Below, in pieces: positions 1-8,036 of a stretch of 9,702 bases of DNA; within the stretch, counting starts at the first letter, position 1; the number at the start of each line of letters is the position of its first letter. Both the position numbers and the translations under genes were made by a program. The notes under the pieces were generated by a model. That model did not search any database. It saw only the letters and a program-made list of their open reading frames with translations, and was not told the DNA's origin. The stretch lies in NCBI GenBank assembly GCA_015493185.1, contig WGDQ01000029.1, positions 1 through 9,702 of the forward strand, given 5' to 3'. The DNA is from Planctomycetaceae bacterium. Lineage in GTDB: Bacteria > Planctomycetota > Planctomycetia > Pirellulales > JAEUIK01.

Positions 1-3000
1 AGCTTAACGACGCGGGCCAGCCCCCACAGCCCAGCGGCCGTCGGCAACGAGCAGATTTCGTGATCGTCGATCGCCTGGGCTCCGTACGTTACCAAGCCCA
101 AAGTCCATGTTGGTGGGCACCGTCGCGTGAAAGCCTGCACGGCCAACAGCGCACTTTCTAAGCCCACCGCCGCCCGCCGATCGGAATGCCGCGAGCCCGC
201 ACTATAGGCATCAGGAGACGCCGCTGACGAAATCAACGAGGCACCAGAATCCGAGGGGAAATCGCTGGGATCGCTGTCACGGTAATTGCTTGAAGCAATG
301 TCTTCGCCGCCTGGCGTGGGAGCCATATCGAACGACCAAAGATGCACGATACCACCAAGCGGCTCGGACCCGCTGGCAATGTGGTGTGCGAGCCGCTCGT
401 AGGCTTGAGGATCGTCCGGCACAATGGTCCATGTGTCGATATCGGTCGCGCCGATGTCGGCCTGGTTGCCAGCCGATCCGGGGGACGGGGTAGCACGCCG
501 GCCCGGTGTCGTGGTGCTGTGCTCTTCATATTCATATCGAACGCAGAGGCACCGTCGCCCGGCCGCGCGGAGCCGCTCAGTTAGTTGTTCTCCAAAGCCG
601 AAGCGGTCCGCGAAAACGACCCACACGCCTTTGCGTGGTGCGCCCTGAGACACGCTGTTCACGCGCTCCCAAACCACTTCGTGTAGCCACGGCCACAACG
701 ATTGCTCACACCGACCCGACTGTTCGGCAACGTCAGTGGGCGTCGCATGGGGCTCGGCAGAGGCACCCGCAACGGCGGGTAGCGCGGCCGGGGCGAGCTT
801 CCTGCGCTCGAACGGTGAGGTGGGCAGTGGCACGCGATGAGCCGGTCGCTCGTCGCCGGCGAAAATCGCATCCCAACGGATATCAACGCCCGCGCTGTAC
901 CAAAGGGCCACAATCGCCAGCAGTTGACGACGTTCGCGCGGCGTGGCGTGGCACAATGTGACTTCGCCCGACAGCGACAGATCGTCGGCCGCCCTTACGT
1001 TGTGAGAAGCGTGCGAAGATGTTCTCCCGGTGGGGCCTTCAGGCTTTCGCAACAGCCACGGCCGGATGTCCCGCTGGAAGCGCTGGCCCGTACCGACGGT
1101 GGACAGCCACCGCAGCCAATGCGGCGGCAAACCTCGTAACCTCGGCAGAATGTGCTCCGTCAAAACATCGGCCCATTCGTCGTCGTCCGAGGGGAGGCGG
1201 AAGACGAGCGAGCCGCGCAGCCGCTCAGGCTGTTGCCACTCGGCCTGGGCCATATAGAGCTTTTCGGCGATTTCGTCCGGCCGACTCGCCACGATCGCCA
1301 GTCGATGCGGAAGATGAAAACGCCCCGTCGCGGCCGTGAAGCAAATGTCGCCGAGTGGGGCCACTTCGGCCGAACCGAGATAGCGCACGTAGCGTTCGAC
1401 CAGACGCCGTAGCGCGACCTCGCTGCGGGCCGACAGCACCAGTAGTTCGGGCCGTTCTGGATCATTCTCTTCCCGCAGAGTCTCGCGGTGCGGTGCCGGT
1501 GCTTCCTCGATCACTACGTGCACGTTGCTACCGCTGATTCCGAAGGCGCTCACACCGGCCCGGCGCGGACGATCTGGACGTCGTGGCCAGGGATCGGCCC
1601 GATCGCTCAAATACAGCGGTGTGCTTTCGAACGCAATGTGCCGATTGGGCGACTCGATGTGCAGCGTGGGCGCAAACTGCTCGTGTCGCAGCGACTCGAT
1701 GACCTTGATCAAGCTGGCCATGCCCGAGGCTGGTTCGAGATGGCCGATGTTGCTTTTCACCGACCCCAGCCGGCAAAACTGCCGCGCTTGCGTGTAACGC
1801 GCAAAAGCTTCGCGCAGCCCGCGCACTTCGATCGGGTCGCCCAACGAAGTGCCCGTGCCGTGGGCCTCGATGTAGTCGAGCGTTGTCGGGTCGAGTCGCG
1901 CGTCGCGCCAGGCGCTCAGCACAACGTCGCGTTGCGCGGCGGGGTTGGGCGCCGTCAGGCCGTTGGACCGGCCATCGTTGTTGGTGGCCGTGCCACGGAT
2001 TACTGCGGCGACCGTATCGCGTTGTTCGATGGCCACGTCGATTGGGCGCAGCACGACAACCCCAATGCCTTCGCCCGGCACGAAACCATCGGCCCGATCG
2101 TCGAAAGCCTTGCATCGCCAATCGCTCGCCAACGCCCCCATTTGCTGAAAAGCGGCGTAATTGAGCGGCCTGAGATTCAGATGCACGCCGCCGACAATGG
2201 CCATATCGCACTCGCCGCGGCGCAGGCTCTGCACCGCATAGTGCAAAGCCACCAGCGCGCTGGAACAGGCCGTGTCGATCGTGAGACATGGTCCTTGCAG
2301 GTCGAGAAAGTAACTCAATCGGCTGGCCAGCACAGATGGGGTAAGCCCGGTGGCCCAATGCTGATCGATCGACGAGTCGGGACCCTTGCCGTCTTGGGCC
2401 AGCAACACTTGGGCGCCGGCGCCAACGAATACGCCCACTCGCCGTCCGCGCAGAGCAGTGCCGCCATAGCCGGCCCGCTCGATCGCCTCGTAGGCCACTT
2501 CCAAGAACAGCCGTTGCCTTGGCTCCATATGCGCTGCTTCCGCCGGCGAGATGCGGAAAAACAGTGGATCAAAACCTTCCACGTCGCTAAGAAAGCCGCC
2601 TTCGACGGTCGTCCTCTCGCGCGGCGAGCCATCCGTTGCATACGCCGTAGCGTGCTTCCGCCAAACGGGCATGGGCCCCACGGCGTCAACGCCGCGTCGC
2701 ACGTTTTTCCAAAACGTCTCTGGGGTCTCAGCGCCAGGGAACCGGCACGCATAGCCGATGATCGCGATGTCCCGATTCGGGGAACCTTCTCGGCCAGCTT
2801 CCACAGACGGCCGAGCGGCGGCAGTGCGTGGCGGCGCGGCAAACCTCAGTGAATCGGCGCTGCTGCGGCTGGTTTCAACATCGTCACGCAGATGCCAACG
2901 AGGCTGCGATGATTCGGCATCGGTTTCGCCATGGGCTGGTGTGTGCGCCTTGACGGCAGACTGCTCTGGCGGTGTGGCGACCGGACCAGAAGGGCTGGTG

Positions 3001-6000
3001 CCTCGCGACCCCGATCGAGACGATTCGGGTTGGGATGGCGTTACTCGACGTGGTTCCGGTTGAGGCGACCCTGGCTGAGATGAATCCGGTTGAGACGTCG
3101 TTGCGAAATCCTCTCGTTCACCATGCACTGACGATGCCGGCCGGTTCGGCGCGGTGCGTGGCGTTTGCCGTGCGGTTCGCGGCGCAAGGTGTTTCTGGAT
3201 GGCCTCGCGATTTTCGCCGACAAGATAGTCAGCCAGTTGTTCAATACTCGGATGCGAAAACAGAACAGGAGGCGAAAACTGTTCGATGCCGAACTCTTCC
3301 TTGATGCGGGCCACGGCCTCGAGCGACAGCAGGCTGTCGAGCCCCACTTCTTCCAGCGGACGATCGTCTTCCAACGCCTCGCAAGGCAACTCCAGAATTG
3401 CCGCCAGCAACGCCTGCAACCGATCGCGAACGGCTTGCACGAGCAGCGCATCGTCGCTCAAGTCGCTGCCGTGCGGAACAGCTTGGTTTGTGCCAGCGTG
3501 CGGTGGCGGGTCATCGTGACGACTCGAAGCGGCTGCTGGCGAAGCCCCGCCGAGGCGCGTTGGCGCGGTCGTGGCGTCCACTTCGCCCATGGCACTTGCA
3601 TCTGCTATTTCTGTCTCGCACTCCGACCGCTCGGCGCCGCGGTTGCTTTCGGCTTCTGATGCCGGTGTGCCGACAAACGTCCCGGTCGCTGCGCTGCTCG
3701 ACACATCGTCCGACAGCTCCGTATTGGGAAAAGCCGCTTGCTCGCGTTGGTGGCCTGAGCGTGAACTGCCGCCACTGCTGATGACCTCCGGCGTAGCTTG
3801 CGCCAACACGAGGTGCTGCCCCGATCGGGACATCACGGGCAAATTTTCGGGAAAAGCCCGGGCGATGGCGAAATGCTCGGCCATGAGCGAAGCGACCCAC
3901 GCATCTGCCGAAAGCAGCGGGCTTTCGGGGCGCAGATCAACGTCCTCGAATCGCCACCAACCCTCCGTAAGCCCGAAGGTCAGATCGGCATAATATTTGT
4001 CGCGTGTCGTTTCCAGCAGCAGCAAAAGCCCACCCGGCCGCAGAGCCCGGCGAATGTGCGCGAGAGACTGATCGATGCGGCGCGTTGCGTGCAGCACATT
4101 GGCCGCTATCACCACATCAAACGCCGCGTCGTCGAGCCCCTGTGCTTCGACCGGCCGTTCGATATCGAGCTGCCGGTATTGAATGAACGGGTAGCGGGCG
4201 AATTCTTGCTGTGCACGCCGCAATAGTGCGGGAGCGATGTCGGTAAACACGTACTCGACCGGTTCGGCTTCGCGACGCAACACCGGCAACAGCGCGTGCG
4301 TTGTACCACCGGTGCCGCCGCCGACTTCGAGAACGCGCAACTTCCGAGAACGGCCCGACTGCTGTGCTCGCAATTCCGCCACGGCCGCCTCGAGCGCGGC
4401 ACAGGCCAATCCGTTGAAGTAGCGGCTGAACGGCGATTGCCGATAAAGCCGCTGAGCCGTTTCGAACGAGCCTTCCGGAAAGAGGACCTCCAACGGGTCG
4501 ACTTCGCCGCGCAACACACGGTGCAACTGCCGGCCGCACCGATCGAGCATGAGCAGGTGCGCTTCAGCCTGCGGAAAGCGTTGCAAGGCCGCATCGAGCA
4601 AACCGGTGTCGACCTTTTGCGGCAGTGCCTGGGGGGCAATCAGCTCGTTGCCTTTGCGGACGAGCAGCCCATGGTCGACGAGCATGCCGACGAGCCGTCG
4701 CATCAGCCGACCGTAGCAAGGCAACACCCGAGCGCGCGAACCGAGCTGGCTTTCGGGCAGCGGTTGACCCGACGATTGAAATAACCCAAGCCGAGCAAGG
4801 CCCGCGGCGGCGTACGCGATGCTGAGCTGATCGAGCGTGCCATCGAAACCCGTGTAGCGGCGCAATTCGCCATCCAGATCGTCTGCCAGCCGGGTAGCTT
4901 GTTCCGCAACACGGCGCGTGCTCGCGCGCCAAACGGCGGCCGTTGCCGCGTCGAAGATGCCGTAGCGCGATGCATCGATGTGCGCAACGGCCACCTGCGG
5001 CGTCGAAAGCCGCAGCGCAGCCAAAAATGCCCGGCGTCCACGCCGATTATCGATCGCATAAATCCCTTTGGCAGCCAGCGCGGTCTGGAAACGTGGCTGA
5101 GCCACAACGCCCGTCTCGCTCCAGAATCCCCAGTTGATGGCCAAAGCGTGGGGAAAGCGACGACGGAGCCAACGAACGAAGACATCCTGAAACGCATTGG
5201 CCGCCGCGTGATTGGCCTGACCCTCGCCCGGAATCAACGACGCCATGCTCGAACAAACCACGAAGAAGTCGAGGTTGTCGCAATCGACCAGTTCAGCCAG
5301 CGCCAGCGTGCCATACACCTTGGGCCGCAGGGTGGCTTCCATCGTTGGCCGATCCATGAAACTGAGCACCCGATCGCTGAGCACCCCGGCCGCGTGCACG
5401 ATGCCGTCGATACGTCCCCAGCGACGGCGTACTTCAGCCAGTGCTCGCTCCAACGCTGCTCGATCGGCCACATCGGCCGCGATTGGCAGCACCTCAGCAC
5501 CGGCGGTTTCGAGCAAACGCACCGCGCGGATGCGAGCCGCGATCTTCCGTTGTTCTGTCTGCTCGCTCGATTGCGCAATCGCCGATGTGGTGCCGGACGG
5601 ATTGTTTCGGCCGAATTCCGAGGCGGCCAGAACATCTTCCCATTCAGACCGTGGTGGTAGTGGCGTGCGGTTGATCAACGCCAGCCGTATCGGCGCCTGT
5701 TCGCTCAGTGCTCGGGCAATCTCAAGCCCCACACCATTTTGCCCACCGGTGATGACGTACACCCCTTTGCTACGAATGGCAGGCCACCGTGTCTGCTCAG
5801 CCGGCGCGCGGTCGTATTGAGCGCGATCCTTCCGCTCGCCAAGCGCAGGCATCGGCTGTTGCGCATCGGTTGTGACTTCCTGGCCGCGTCGCACACGACC
5901 GGGATCGATGCGAACAAGTCGCGGTATCCATCGCTGCTGGTTCCGCAGCGCGACCTCGATTTCTGCGCTACTGACGCCCGAACCACGCCGCAGCTCTTGC

Positions 6001-8036
6001 ACAACCTGCGCTGCCGTCGCCTGAGCAATATCCGCGTCGACTACCGCCGGCGCGGCCACGTCGATGCATCGCACCGACATCGAAGGAAATTCCTTGGCAG
6101 CCACACGCCCCAACGCAATTAGCGTGGCTTGCGTCGCGTCGATGGCCGCCGACAGTCGGCTCGCGCCGCCGGCGTCACCGTGATGGGCGTCTTCTCCTCG
6201 GTCGCCTTGATCCGATTCGTCGCTCCGTGTTCGCAAGCGACCTCGATCCTCTGGCGGCTGCGCGGCGGGTGCGTCGCCTTCCGCTTGCGGAGATTGATTT
6301 TGGTTGGCGCTTGGGCTGTCCGGTGCCGATGAGCCCTCGCGGGCTGGGCTCGTTTTTCTCGCATCAATCGGTCCCGGCTCCGGCACGCCGTCGCCAGTGC
6401 GATCTCGCGTCGGGGGGCTCTGATACATCGAATCGCGTTCAAAGCCAGTCGATGTCGACACGCTCTGCCCACCGGCGGTAACGATCCAGAGCGCCAGGTC
6501 GCTGCACGTTGCCGTAGCGCTTTGAATCAGCGCGAGCAAACGGTAGAGTCCGCGATCGAGTGCGTCTCGCGTCGTCTCGAAATCGTATGAGTCGCCGGCT
6601 GCCGCGTCGGGTTGCTGATCGACGGCATTCGAGTCACTGAAAAACAAAACCGACTTGAGATCAGGATGCTTTGCTCGCACCGCCTGCCAGAGGCGCTGCC
6701 AATCTTCCGGATCGCGTGCATTCACATGGCAGCGATCGTCGACGATGCCCGAGAATGCAGCACCAGGGCGAAGCTCCAGCACTCGGCAGCTTGCTTGCCT
6801 CAAGCGATCTGCTACAGCCGCACTGAGTGGCGAGCCTTCCGAAACAAGCAGCCAGCTTGCCGCAAGACGTCGGTTGGTGGCCGCCGCATTGAGCGACATT
6901 GGTTCCCACCACCGCTCATAAAACCACGTCGCCCAATCGTCCGCATCCGCTTCCTCCGCAGGCGCATCTGCGGCGCTGTGCAATGCAGTTGTTGTTCGCC
7001 CCGCTTCCTTCAAACCGCTTGCCGTCTCGCACGCACTGGCTGTGGTTTCGTGCTGTGGCGAAGGCCGCCTTTCGTCGGCCGTCATCGCGCGCCACTCGAT
7101 GCCGAGCAGTTCGACGAGAACCTGGCCATAACGATCGACCAACCGTAGGCAGGACGTAGCGTTCGCGGCGTTTGACCGCGATTCACCGCCCTTTGCTGTC
7201 AAGATTGAGCTATCGGGCGGCTCCCGCCATCCGAGTGCAAAAACCGGCCCGCTCGGAATGGATCGCCAGAGGCGCGCTTCGCGAATCGTGCGCACTAGCA
7301 ACCACGGTGCCGCAATCGCGTTCGACTGCCCACTGTCCGAGTCCGGTGCCGCACCCGTCAACGTCGAGCACAACATAGCACGCATTGCGCACAGCGCACT
7401 TTCCAGCACGCCGGGGTGCAAGCTCAGCAGTTCTGCATCAGGCAGGGCATCGTCAGCAAACGACGGCCGATAGAGTTGGGCCCACATTCGGTGTTGGTCG
7501 AACGCCACCTGCTGCAAACAGCGATAGCCGTCGTGTAGCGCGAGCCCGCTTCGCGCAACCAATGAGTAAACCTCTTCGTCGCAGAGCCGCTGCTTGTTGA
7601 GATCACCCGCGCCTGACGGTGGCTCCGCGGCTGCCTGATCGGACGAGAAAGGGGCCGTTAGCGACGAAACGTCGGGCACCACTGGCGCGGCCCCGCTTTC
7701 AACACGAATGTTGCCACTCGCATAGCCCGCCCAGTTTTGCGGCGCGGCCGCGGGGTTCTGAGGATCGTCTTCGGTGCCCACCACGAGAAAAGCGTCGTTG
7801 GCTCGGTCTTCGCGTAAAACAACTCTTGCGACTGCCGTCTGGTTGTTGTCAACAAACAGCGGTCGGGCGAAGTGAACCTCCTCGAGCACACATGCCGGAG
7901 CATCACGCCAAAACCGATAGCTGGCCAGCACCATTTCCAACATTGCCGCAGGCGAAAGCGCAGCCCGACCGCACAGCCGATATTGGTCTAATACCGGCTC
8001 GCTACCGCCGCGAAATCGCTTTTGGAACGAAGGCAT
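1..8036 (-). CDS. Type I polyketide synthase, DH(inactive)-KR-cMT-ACP-KS-KR(partial); runs off left edge
   Basis: The frame is open for 2678 codons from the ATG at 8036 to base 3 with no stop, in the same frame as the upstream PKS segment. Domains in order are the bulk of a degenerate dehydratase, a ketoreductase (structural then catalytic half), a C-methyltransferase, an acyl carrier protein, a complete ketosynthase, a linker without AT, and the structural half of a second ketoreductase. Role: it reduces and alpha-methylates the ACP-bound chain, passes it to KS2 and extends it. The ATG at 8036 is the first start codon after the TAG (9-nt gap), but no Shine-Dalgarno sits at normal spacing. 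A GGAGG (8054-8058) is 17 nt away, so independent initiation is doubtful. The alternative is a continuous gene with a nonsense mutation. PKS identity is certain; the 5' boundary is not. Confidence 0.85.
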   Translation of the reverse strand, partial: MPSFQKRFRGGSEPVLDQYRLCGRAALSPAAMLEMVLASYRFWRDAPACVLEEVHFARPLFVDNNQTAVARVVLREDRANDAFLVVGTEDDPQNPAAAPQNWAGYASGNIRVESGAAPVVPDVSSLTAPFSSDQAAAEPPSGAGDLNKQRLCDEEVYSLVARSGLALHDGYRCLQQVAFDQHRMWAQLYRPSFADDALPDAELLSLHPGVLESALCAMRAMLCSTLTGAAPDSDSGQSNAIAAPWLLVRTIREARLWRSIPSGPVFALGWREPPDSSILTAKGGESRSNAANATSCLRLVDRYGQVLVELLGIEWRAMTADERRPSPQHETTASACETASGLKEAGRTTTALHSAADAPAEEADADDWATWFYERWWEPMSLNAAATNRRLAASWLLVSEGSPLSAAVADRLRQASCRVLELRPGAAFSGIVDDRCHVNARDPEDWQRLWQAVRAKHPDLKSVLFFSDSNAVDQQPDAAAGDSYDFETTRDALDRGLYRLLALIQSATATCSDLALWIVTAGGQSVSTSTGFERDSMYQSPPTRDRTGDGVPEPGPIDARKTSPAREGSSAPDSPSANQNQSPQAEGDAPAAQPPEDRGRLRTRSDESDQGDRGEDAHHGDAGGASRLSAAIDATQATLIALGRVAAKEFPSMSVRCIDVAAPAVVDADIAQATAAQVVQELRRGSGVSSAEIEVALRNQQRWIPRLVRIDPGRVRRGQEVTTDAQQPMPALGERKDRAQYDRAPAEQTRWPAIRSKGVYVITGGQNGVGLEIARALSEQAPIRLALINRTPLPPRSEWEDVLAASEFGRNNPSGTTSAIAQSSEQTEQRKIAARIRAVRLLETAGAEVLPIAADVADRAALERALAEVRRRWGRIDGIVHAAGVLSDRVLSFMDRPTMEATLRPKVYGTLALAELVDCDNLDFFVVCSSMASLIPGEGQANHAAANAFQDVFVRWLRRRFPHALAINWGFWSETGVVAQPRFQTALAAKGIYAIDNRRGRRAFLAALRLSTPQVAVAHIDASRYGIFDAATAAVWRASTRRVAEQATRLADDLDGELRRYTGFDGTLDQLSIAYAAAGLARLGLFQSSGQPLPESQLGSRARVLPCYGRLMRRLVGMLVDHGLLVRKGNELIAPQALPQKVDTGLLDAALQRFPQAEAHLLMLDRCGRQLHRVLRGEVDPLEVLFPEGSFETAQRLYRQSPFSRYFNGLACAALEAAVAELRAQQSGRSRKLRVLEVGGGTGGTTHALLPVLRREAEPVEYVFTDIAPALLRRAQQEFARYPFIQYRQLDIERPVEAQGLDDAAFDVVIAANVLHATRRIDQSLAHIRRALRPGGLLLLLETTRDKYYADLTFGLTEGWWRFEDVDLRPESPLLSADAWVASLMAEHFAIARAFPENLPVMSRSGQHLVLAQATPEVISSGGSSRSGHQREQAAFPNTELSDDVSSSAATGTFVGTPASEAESNRGAERSECETEIADASAMGEVDATTAPTRLGGASPAAASSRHDDPPPHAGTNQAVPHGSDLSDDALLVQAVRDRLQALLAAILELPCEALEDDRPLEEVGLDSLLSLEAVARIKEEFGIEQFSPPVLFSHPSIEQLADYLVGENREAIQKHLAPRTARQTPRTAPNRPASSVHGEREDFATTSQPDSSQPGSPQPEPRRVTPSQPESSRSGSRGTSPSGPVATPPEQSAVKAHTPAHGETDAESSQPRWHLRDDVETSRSSADSLRFAAPPRTAAARPSVEAGREGSPNRDIAIIGYACRFPGAETPETFWKNVRRGVDAVGPMPVWRKHATAYATDGSPRERTTVEGGFLSDVEGFDPLFFRISPAEAAHMEPRQRLFLEVAYEAIERAGYGGTALRGRRVGVFVGAGAQVLLAQDGKGPDSSIDQHWATGLTPSVLASRLSYFLDLQGPCLTIDTACSSALVALHYAVQSLRRGECDMAIVGGVHLNLRPLNYAAFQQMGALASDWRCKAFDDRADGFVPGEGIGVVVLRPIDVAIEQRDTVAAVIRGTATNNDGRSNGLTAPNPAAQRDVVLSAWRDARLDPTTLDYIEAHGTGTSLGDPIEVRGLREAFARYTQARQFCRLGSVKSNIGHLEPASGMASLIKVIESLRHEQFAPTLHIESPNRHIAFESTPLYLSDRADPWPRRPDRPRRAGVSAFGISGSNVHVVIEEAPAPHRETLREENDPERPELLVLSARSEVALRRLVERYVRYLGSAEVAPLGDICFTAATGRFHLPHRLAIVASRPDEIAEKLYMAQAEWQQPERLRGSLVFRLPSDDDEWADVLTEHILPRLRGLPPHWLRWLSTVGTGQRFQRDIRPWLLRKPEGPTGRTSSHASHNVRAADDLSLSGEVTLCHATPRERRQLLAIVALWYSAGVDIRWDAIFAGDERPAHRVPLPTSPFERRKLAPAALPAVAGASAEPHATPTDVAEQSGRCEQSLWPWLHEVVWERVNSVSQGAPRKGVWVVFADRFGFGEQLTERLRAAGRRCLCVRYEYEEHSTTTPGRRATPSPGSAGNQADIGATDIDTWTIVPDDPQAYERLAHHIASGSEPLGGIVHLWSFDMAPTPGGEDIASSNYRDSDPSDFPSDSGASLISSAASPDAYSAGSRHSDRRAAVGLESALLAVQAFTRRCPPTWTLGLVTYGAQAIDDHEICSLPTAAGLWGLARVVK
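3..701 (-). other. Second ketoreductase structural subdomain (psi-KR), truncated by the window
   Basis: The half starts with SLWPWLHEVVWERV, then GVWVVFADRFGFGEQLTERL, AYERLAHH, LGGIVHLWSFDM, TLGLVTYGAQAI and AAGLWGLARVVK at the left edge. These are the pseudo-Rossmann elements of a PKS KR. Two hydrophilic Ser/Asp/Thr-rich insertions occur (about 415-525 and 175-300). It follows the KS2 linker directly with no dehydratase in between. The catalytic KR half lies off the left edge and its state is unknown. Confidence 0.82.
790..1502 (-). other. KS2 downstream linker with acyltransferase missing
   Basis: It begins with the KS-AT linker (ELLVLSARSEVALRRLVERY, then DICFTAATGRFHLPHRLAIVA, about 1285-1450) and ends with the post-AT linker (LLAIVALWYSAGVDIRWDAIF, then PLPTSPFERRK, about 800-945). 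Between these only about 120 residues remain (about 945-1285), with no AT motifs, where a cis-AT would need about 290-300. This matches the KS-linker arrangement of trans-AT PKSs, where a shortened remnant may act as a docking site. The Tyr of the YPFxR motif is Ser here. The middle part shows no domain that I recognise. Confidence 0.8.
1503..2771 (-). other. Ketosynthase KS2, complete with Cys-His-His
   Basis: A full-length KS of about 423 residues starts at DIAIIGYACRFPGAE. The active-site Cys is in DTACSSALVAL (2265-2267). The two catalytic His residues are in EAHGTGTSLGDP (1860-1862) and KSNIGHLEPASG (1740-1742). It ends at AFGISGSNVHVVIEE. Other family motifs include EPRQRLFLEVAYEAIE and GFVPGEGIGVVVL. 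It performs decarboxylative condensation between the chain from the upstream ACP and an extender unit on its own ACP. All catalytic residues are present, so it is expected to be active. The next domains lack an AT, so the extender would need to be delivered in trans. Confidence 0.93.
2772..3199 (-). other. ACP-KS2 linker, low complexity
   Basis: About 140 residues rich in Ser, Pro, Gln, Arg, Thr and Glu lie between the end of the ACP and the first strand of KS2. There is no domain signature and no extra carrier or docking element that I can recognise. The module boundary within one polypeptide lies here. Part of it is built from a short repeat (3013-3092). Confidence 0.75.
3013..3092 (-). repeat. 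Three imperfect 20-bp units at 30-bp spacing in the ACP-KS linker
   Basis: On the plus strand the units are at 3013-3032, 3043-3062 and 3073-3092, each ending in a C(G/C)GGTTG core; the 10-mer tccggttgag is identical at 3055-3064 and 3085-3094. The 30-bp period is exactly 10 codons. On the coding strand each unit gives a QP followed by an acidic residue (SQPDSS, PQPEPR, SQPESS). It is likely slippage-type duplication in a disordered linker. Confidence 0.65.
3200..3455 (-). other. Acyl carrier protein domain (ACP)
   Basis: A four-helix ACP starts at VQAVRDRLQALLAAIL. The phosphopantetheine site is EEVGLDSLLSLE, with the attachment Ser at 3333-3335, followed by FSPPVLFSHPSIEQLADYL, the usual end of the domain. 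About 85 residues, normal length. It carries the growing chain for the KR and methyltransferase of its module and passes it to KS2. It needs activation by a phosphopantetheinyl transferase encoded elsewhere. Confidence 0.92.
3456..3789 (-). other. Disordered linker between methyltransferase and ACP
   Basis: About 110 residues are rich in Ser, Ala, Glu, Asp, Thr, Gly and Pro with no recognisable fold. They begin after LVLAQA, the end of the methyltransferase, and end at SDLSDDALL, where the ACP starts. This is probably a flexible tether. It is much longer than the usual inter-domain linker. Confidence 0.7.
3790..4863 (-). other. SAM-dependent C-methyltransferase domain (cMT), apparently intact
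   Basis: The N-terminal helical part (LDQLSIAYAAAGLARLGLF) leads to RVLRGEVDPLEVLFPEGSF, then SAM motif I VLEVGGGTGGTT (4299-4334), then FDVVIAANVLHAT and LLLLLE, then LTFGLTEGWWRFED. The His of VLHAT (4089-4091) and the Glu of LLLLLE (4011-4013) lie 26 residues apart, matching the His/Glu catalytic pair I recall for PKS C-methyltransferases. It adds a methyl group to the alpha carbon of a beta-ketoacyl-ACP. Length of about 355 residues is normal. It lies after the KR and before the ACP, whereas in canonical cis-AT modules it usually sits between DH and KR. This is the best preserved processing domain in the module. Confidence 0.9.
4960..5770 (-). other. Ketoreductase catalytic subdomain, probably B-type, with Tyr-to-His change
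   Basis: This is an SDR fold of the PKS KR family. The NADPH motif is TGGQNGVG (5727-5750), with Asn at the normal second Gly of TGGxGxxG. VLPIAADVAD and IVHAAGVLSD follow. The catalytic Lys is in RPKVYG (5319-5321) and the catalytic Ser in CSSMAS (5247-5249). The position of the catalytic Tyr is His in GQANHAAANAF (5208-5210). The last Asp of the LDD motif is kept (LSD) and there is no Trp eight residues before the Tyr position, which fits a B-type KR. Function if active: NADPH reduction of the beta-keto group. I believe His occurs here in some other PKS KRs, so activity cannot be excluded. Confidence 0.82.
5900..6940 (-). other. Ketoreductase structural subdomain (psi-KR) with long disordered insertion
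   Basis: This half starts with DDWATWFYERWWEP, continues with LAASWLLVSEG (a degenerate Rossmann strand), then LKSVLFFSD and LALWIVTAGGQSV. After an insertion it resumes with ATLIALGRVAAKEFPSMSVR, the usual LWGLGRVxALEHPxxxxR element. Between 6140 and 6457 there are about 105 residues rich in Asp, Glu, Ser, Pro, Gln and Arg, where modular PKSs normally have about 15-25. The subdomain is non-catalytic and supports the KR fold. The identification rests on the flanking motifs. Confidence 0.8.

Noticed and set aside
1528..2358. A 276-codon minus-strand frame overlapping KS2
   Set aside because: It is in a different frame from KS2 and has an Arg-rich, low-complexity product. It is a shadow.
1488..2852. 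A 454-codon open frame on the plus strand
   Set aside because: It lies exactly opposite KS2, whose minus-strand translation carries all KS motifs. The plus product is rich in Arg, His and Ala with no family motif. It is an antisense shadow of GC-rich coding DNA.
4899..5660. A 253-codon open frame on the plus strand
   Set aside because: It is opposite the ketoreductase catalytic half, which is clearly coding on the minus strand. There is no recognisable product or start signal.
6119..6472. A 117-codon minus-strand frame in the KR insertion region
   Set aside because: The main PKS frame stays open through the insertion, and this alternative product is Arg-rich without motifs. I considered whether the insertion was a frameshifted gene, but the conserved KR elements on both sides are in the main frame.
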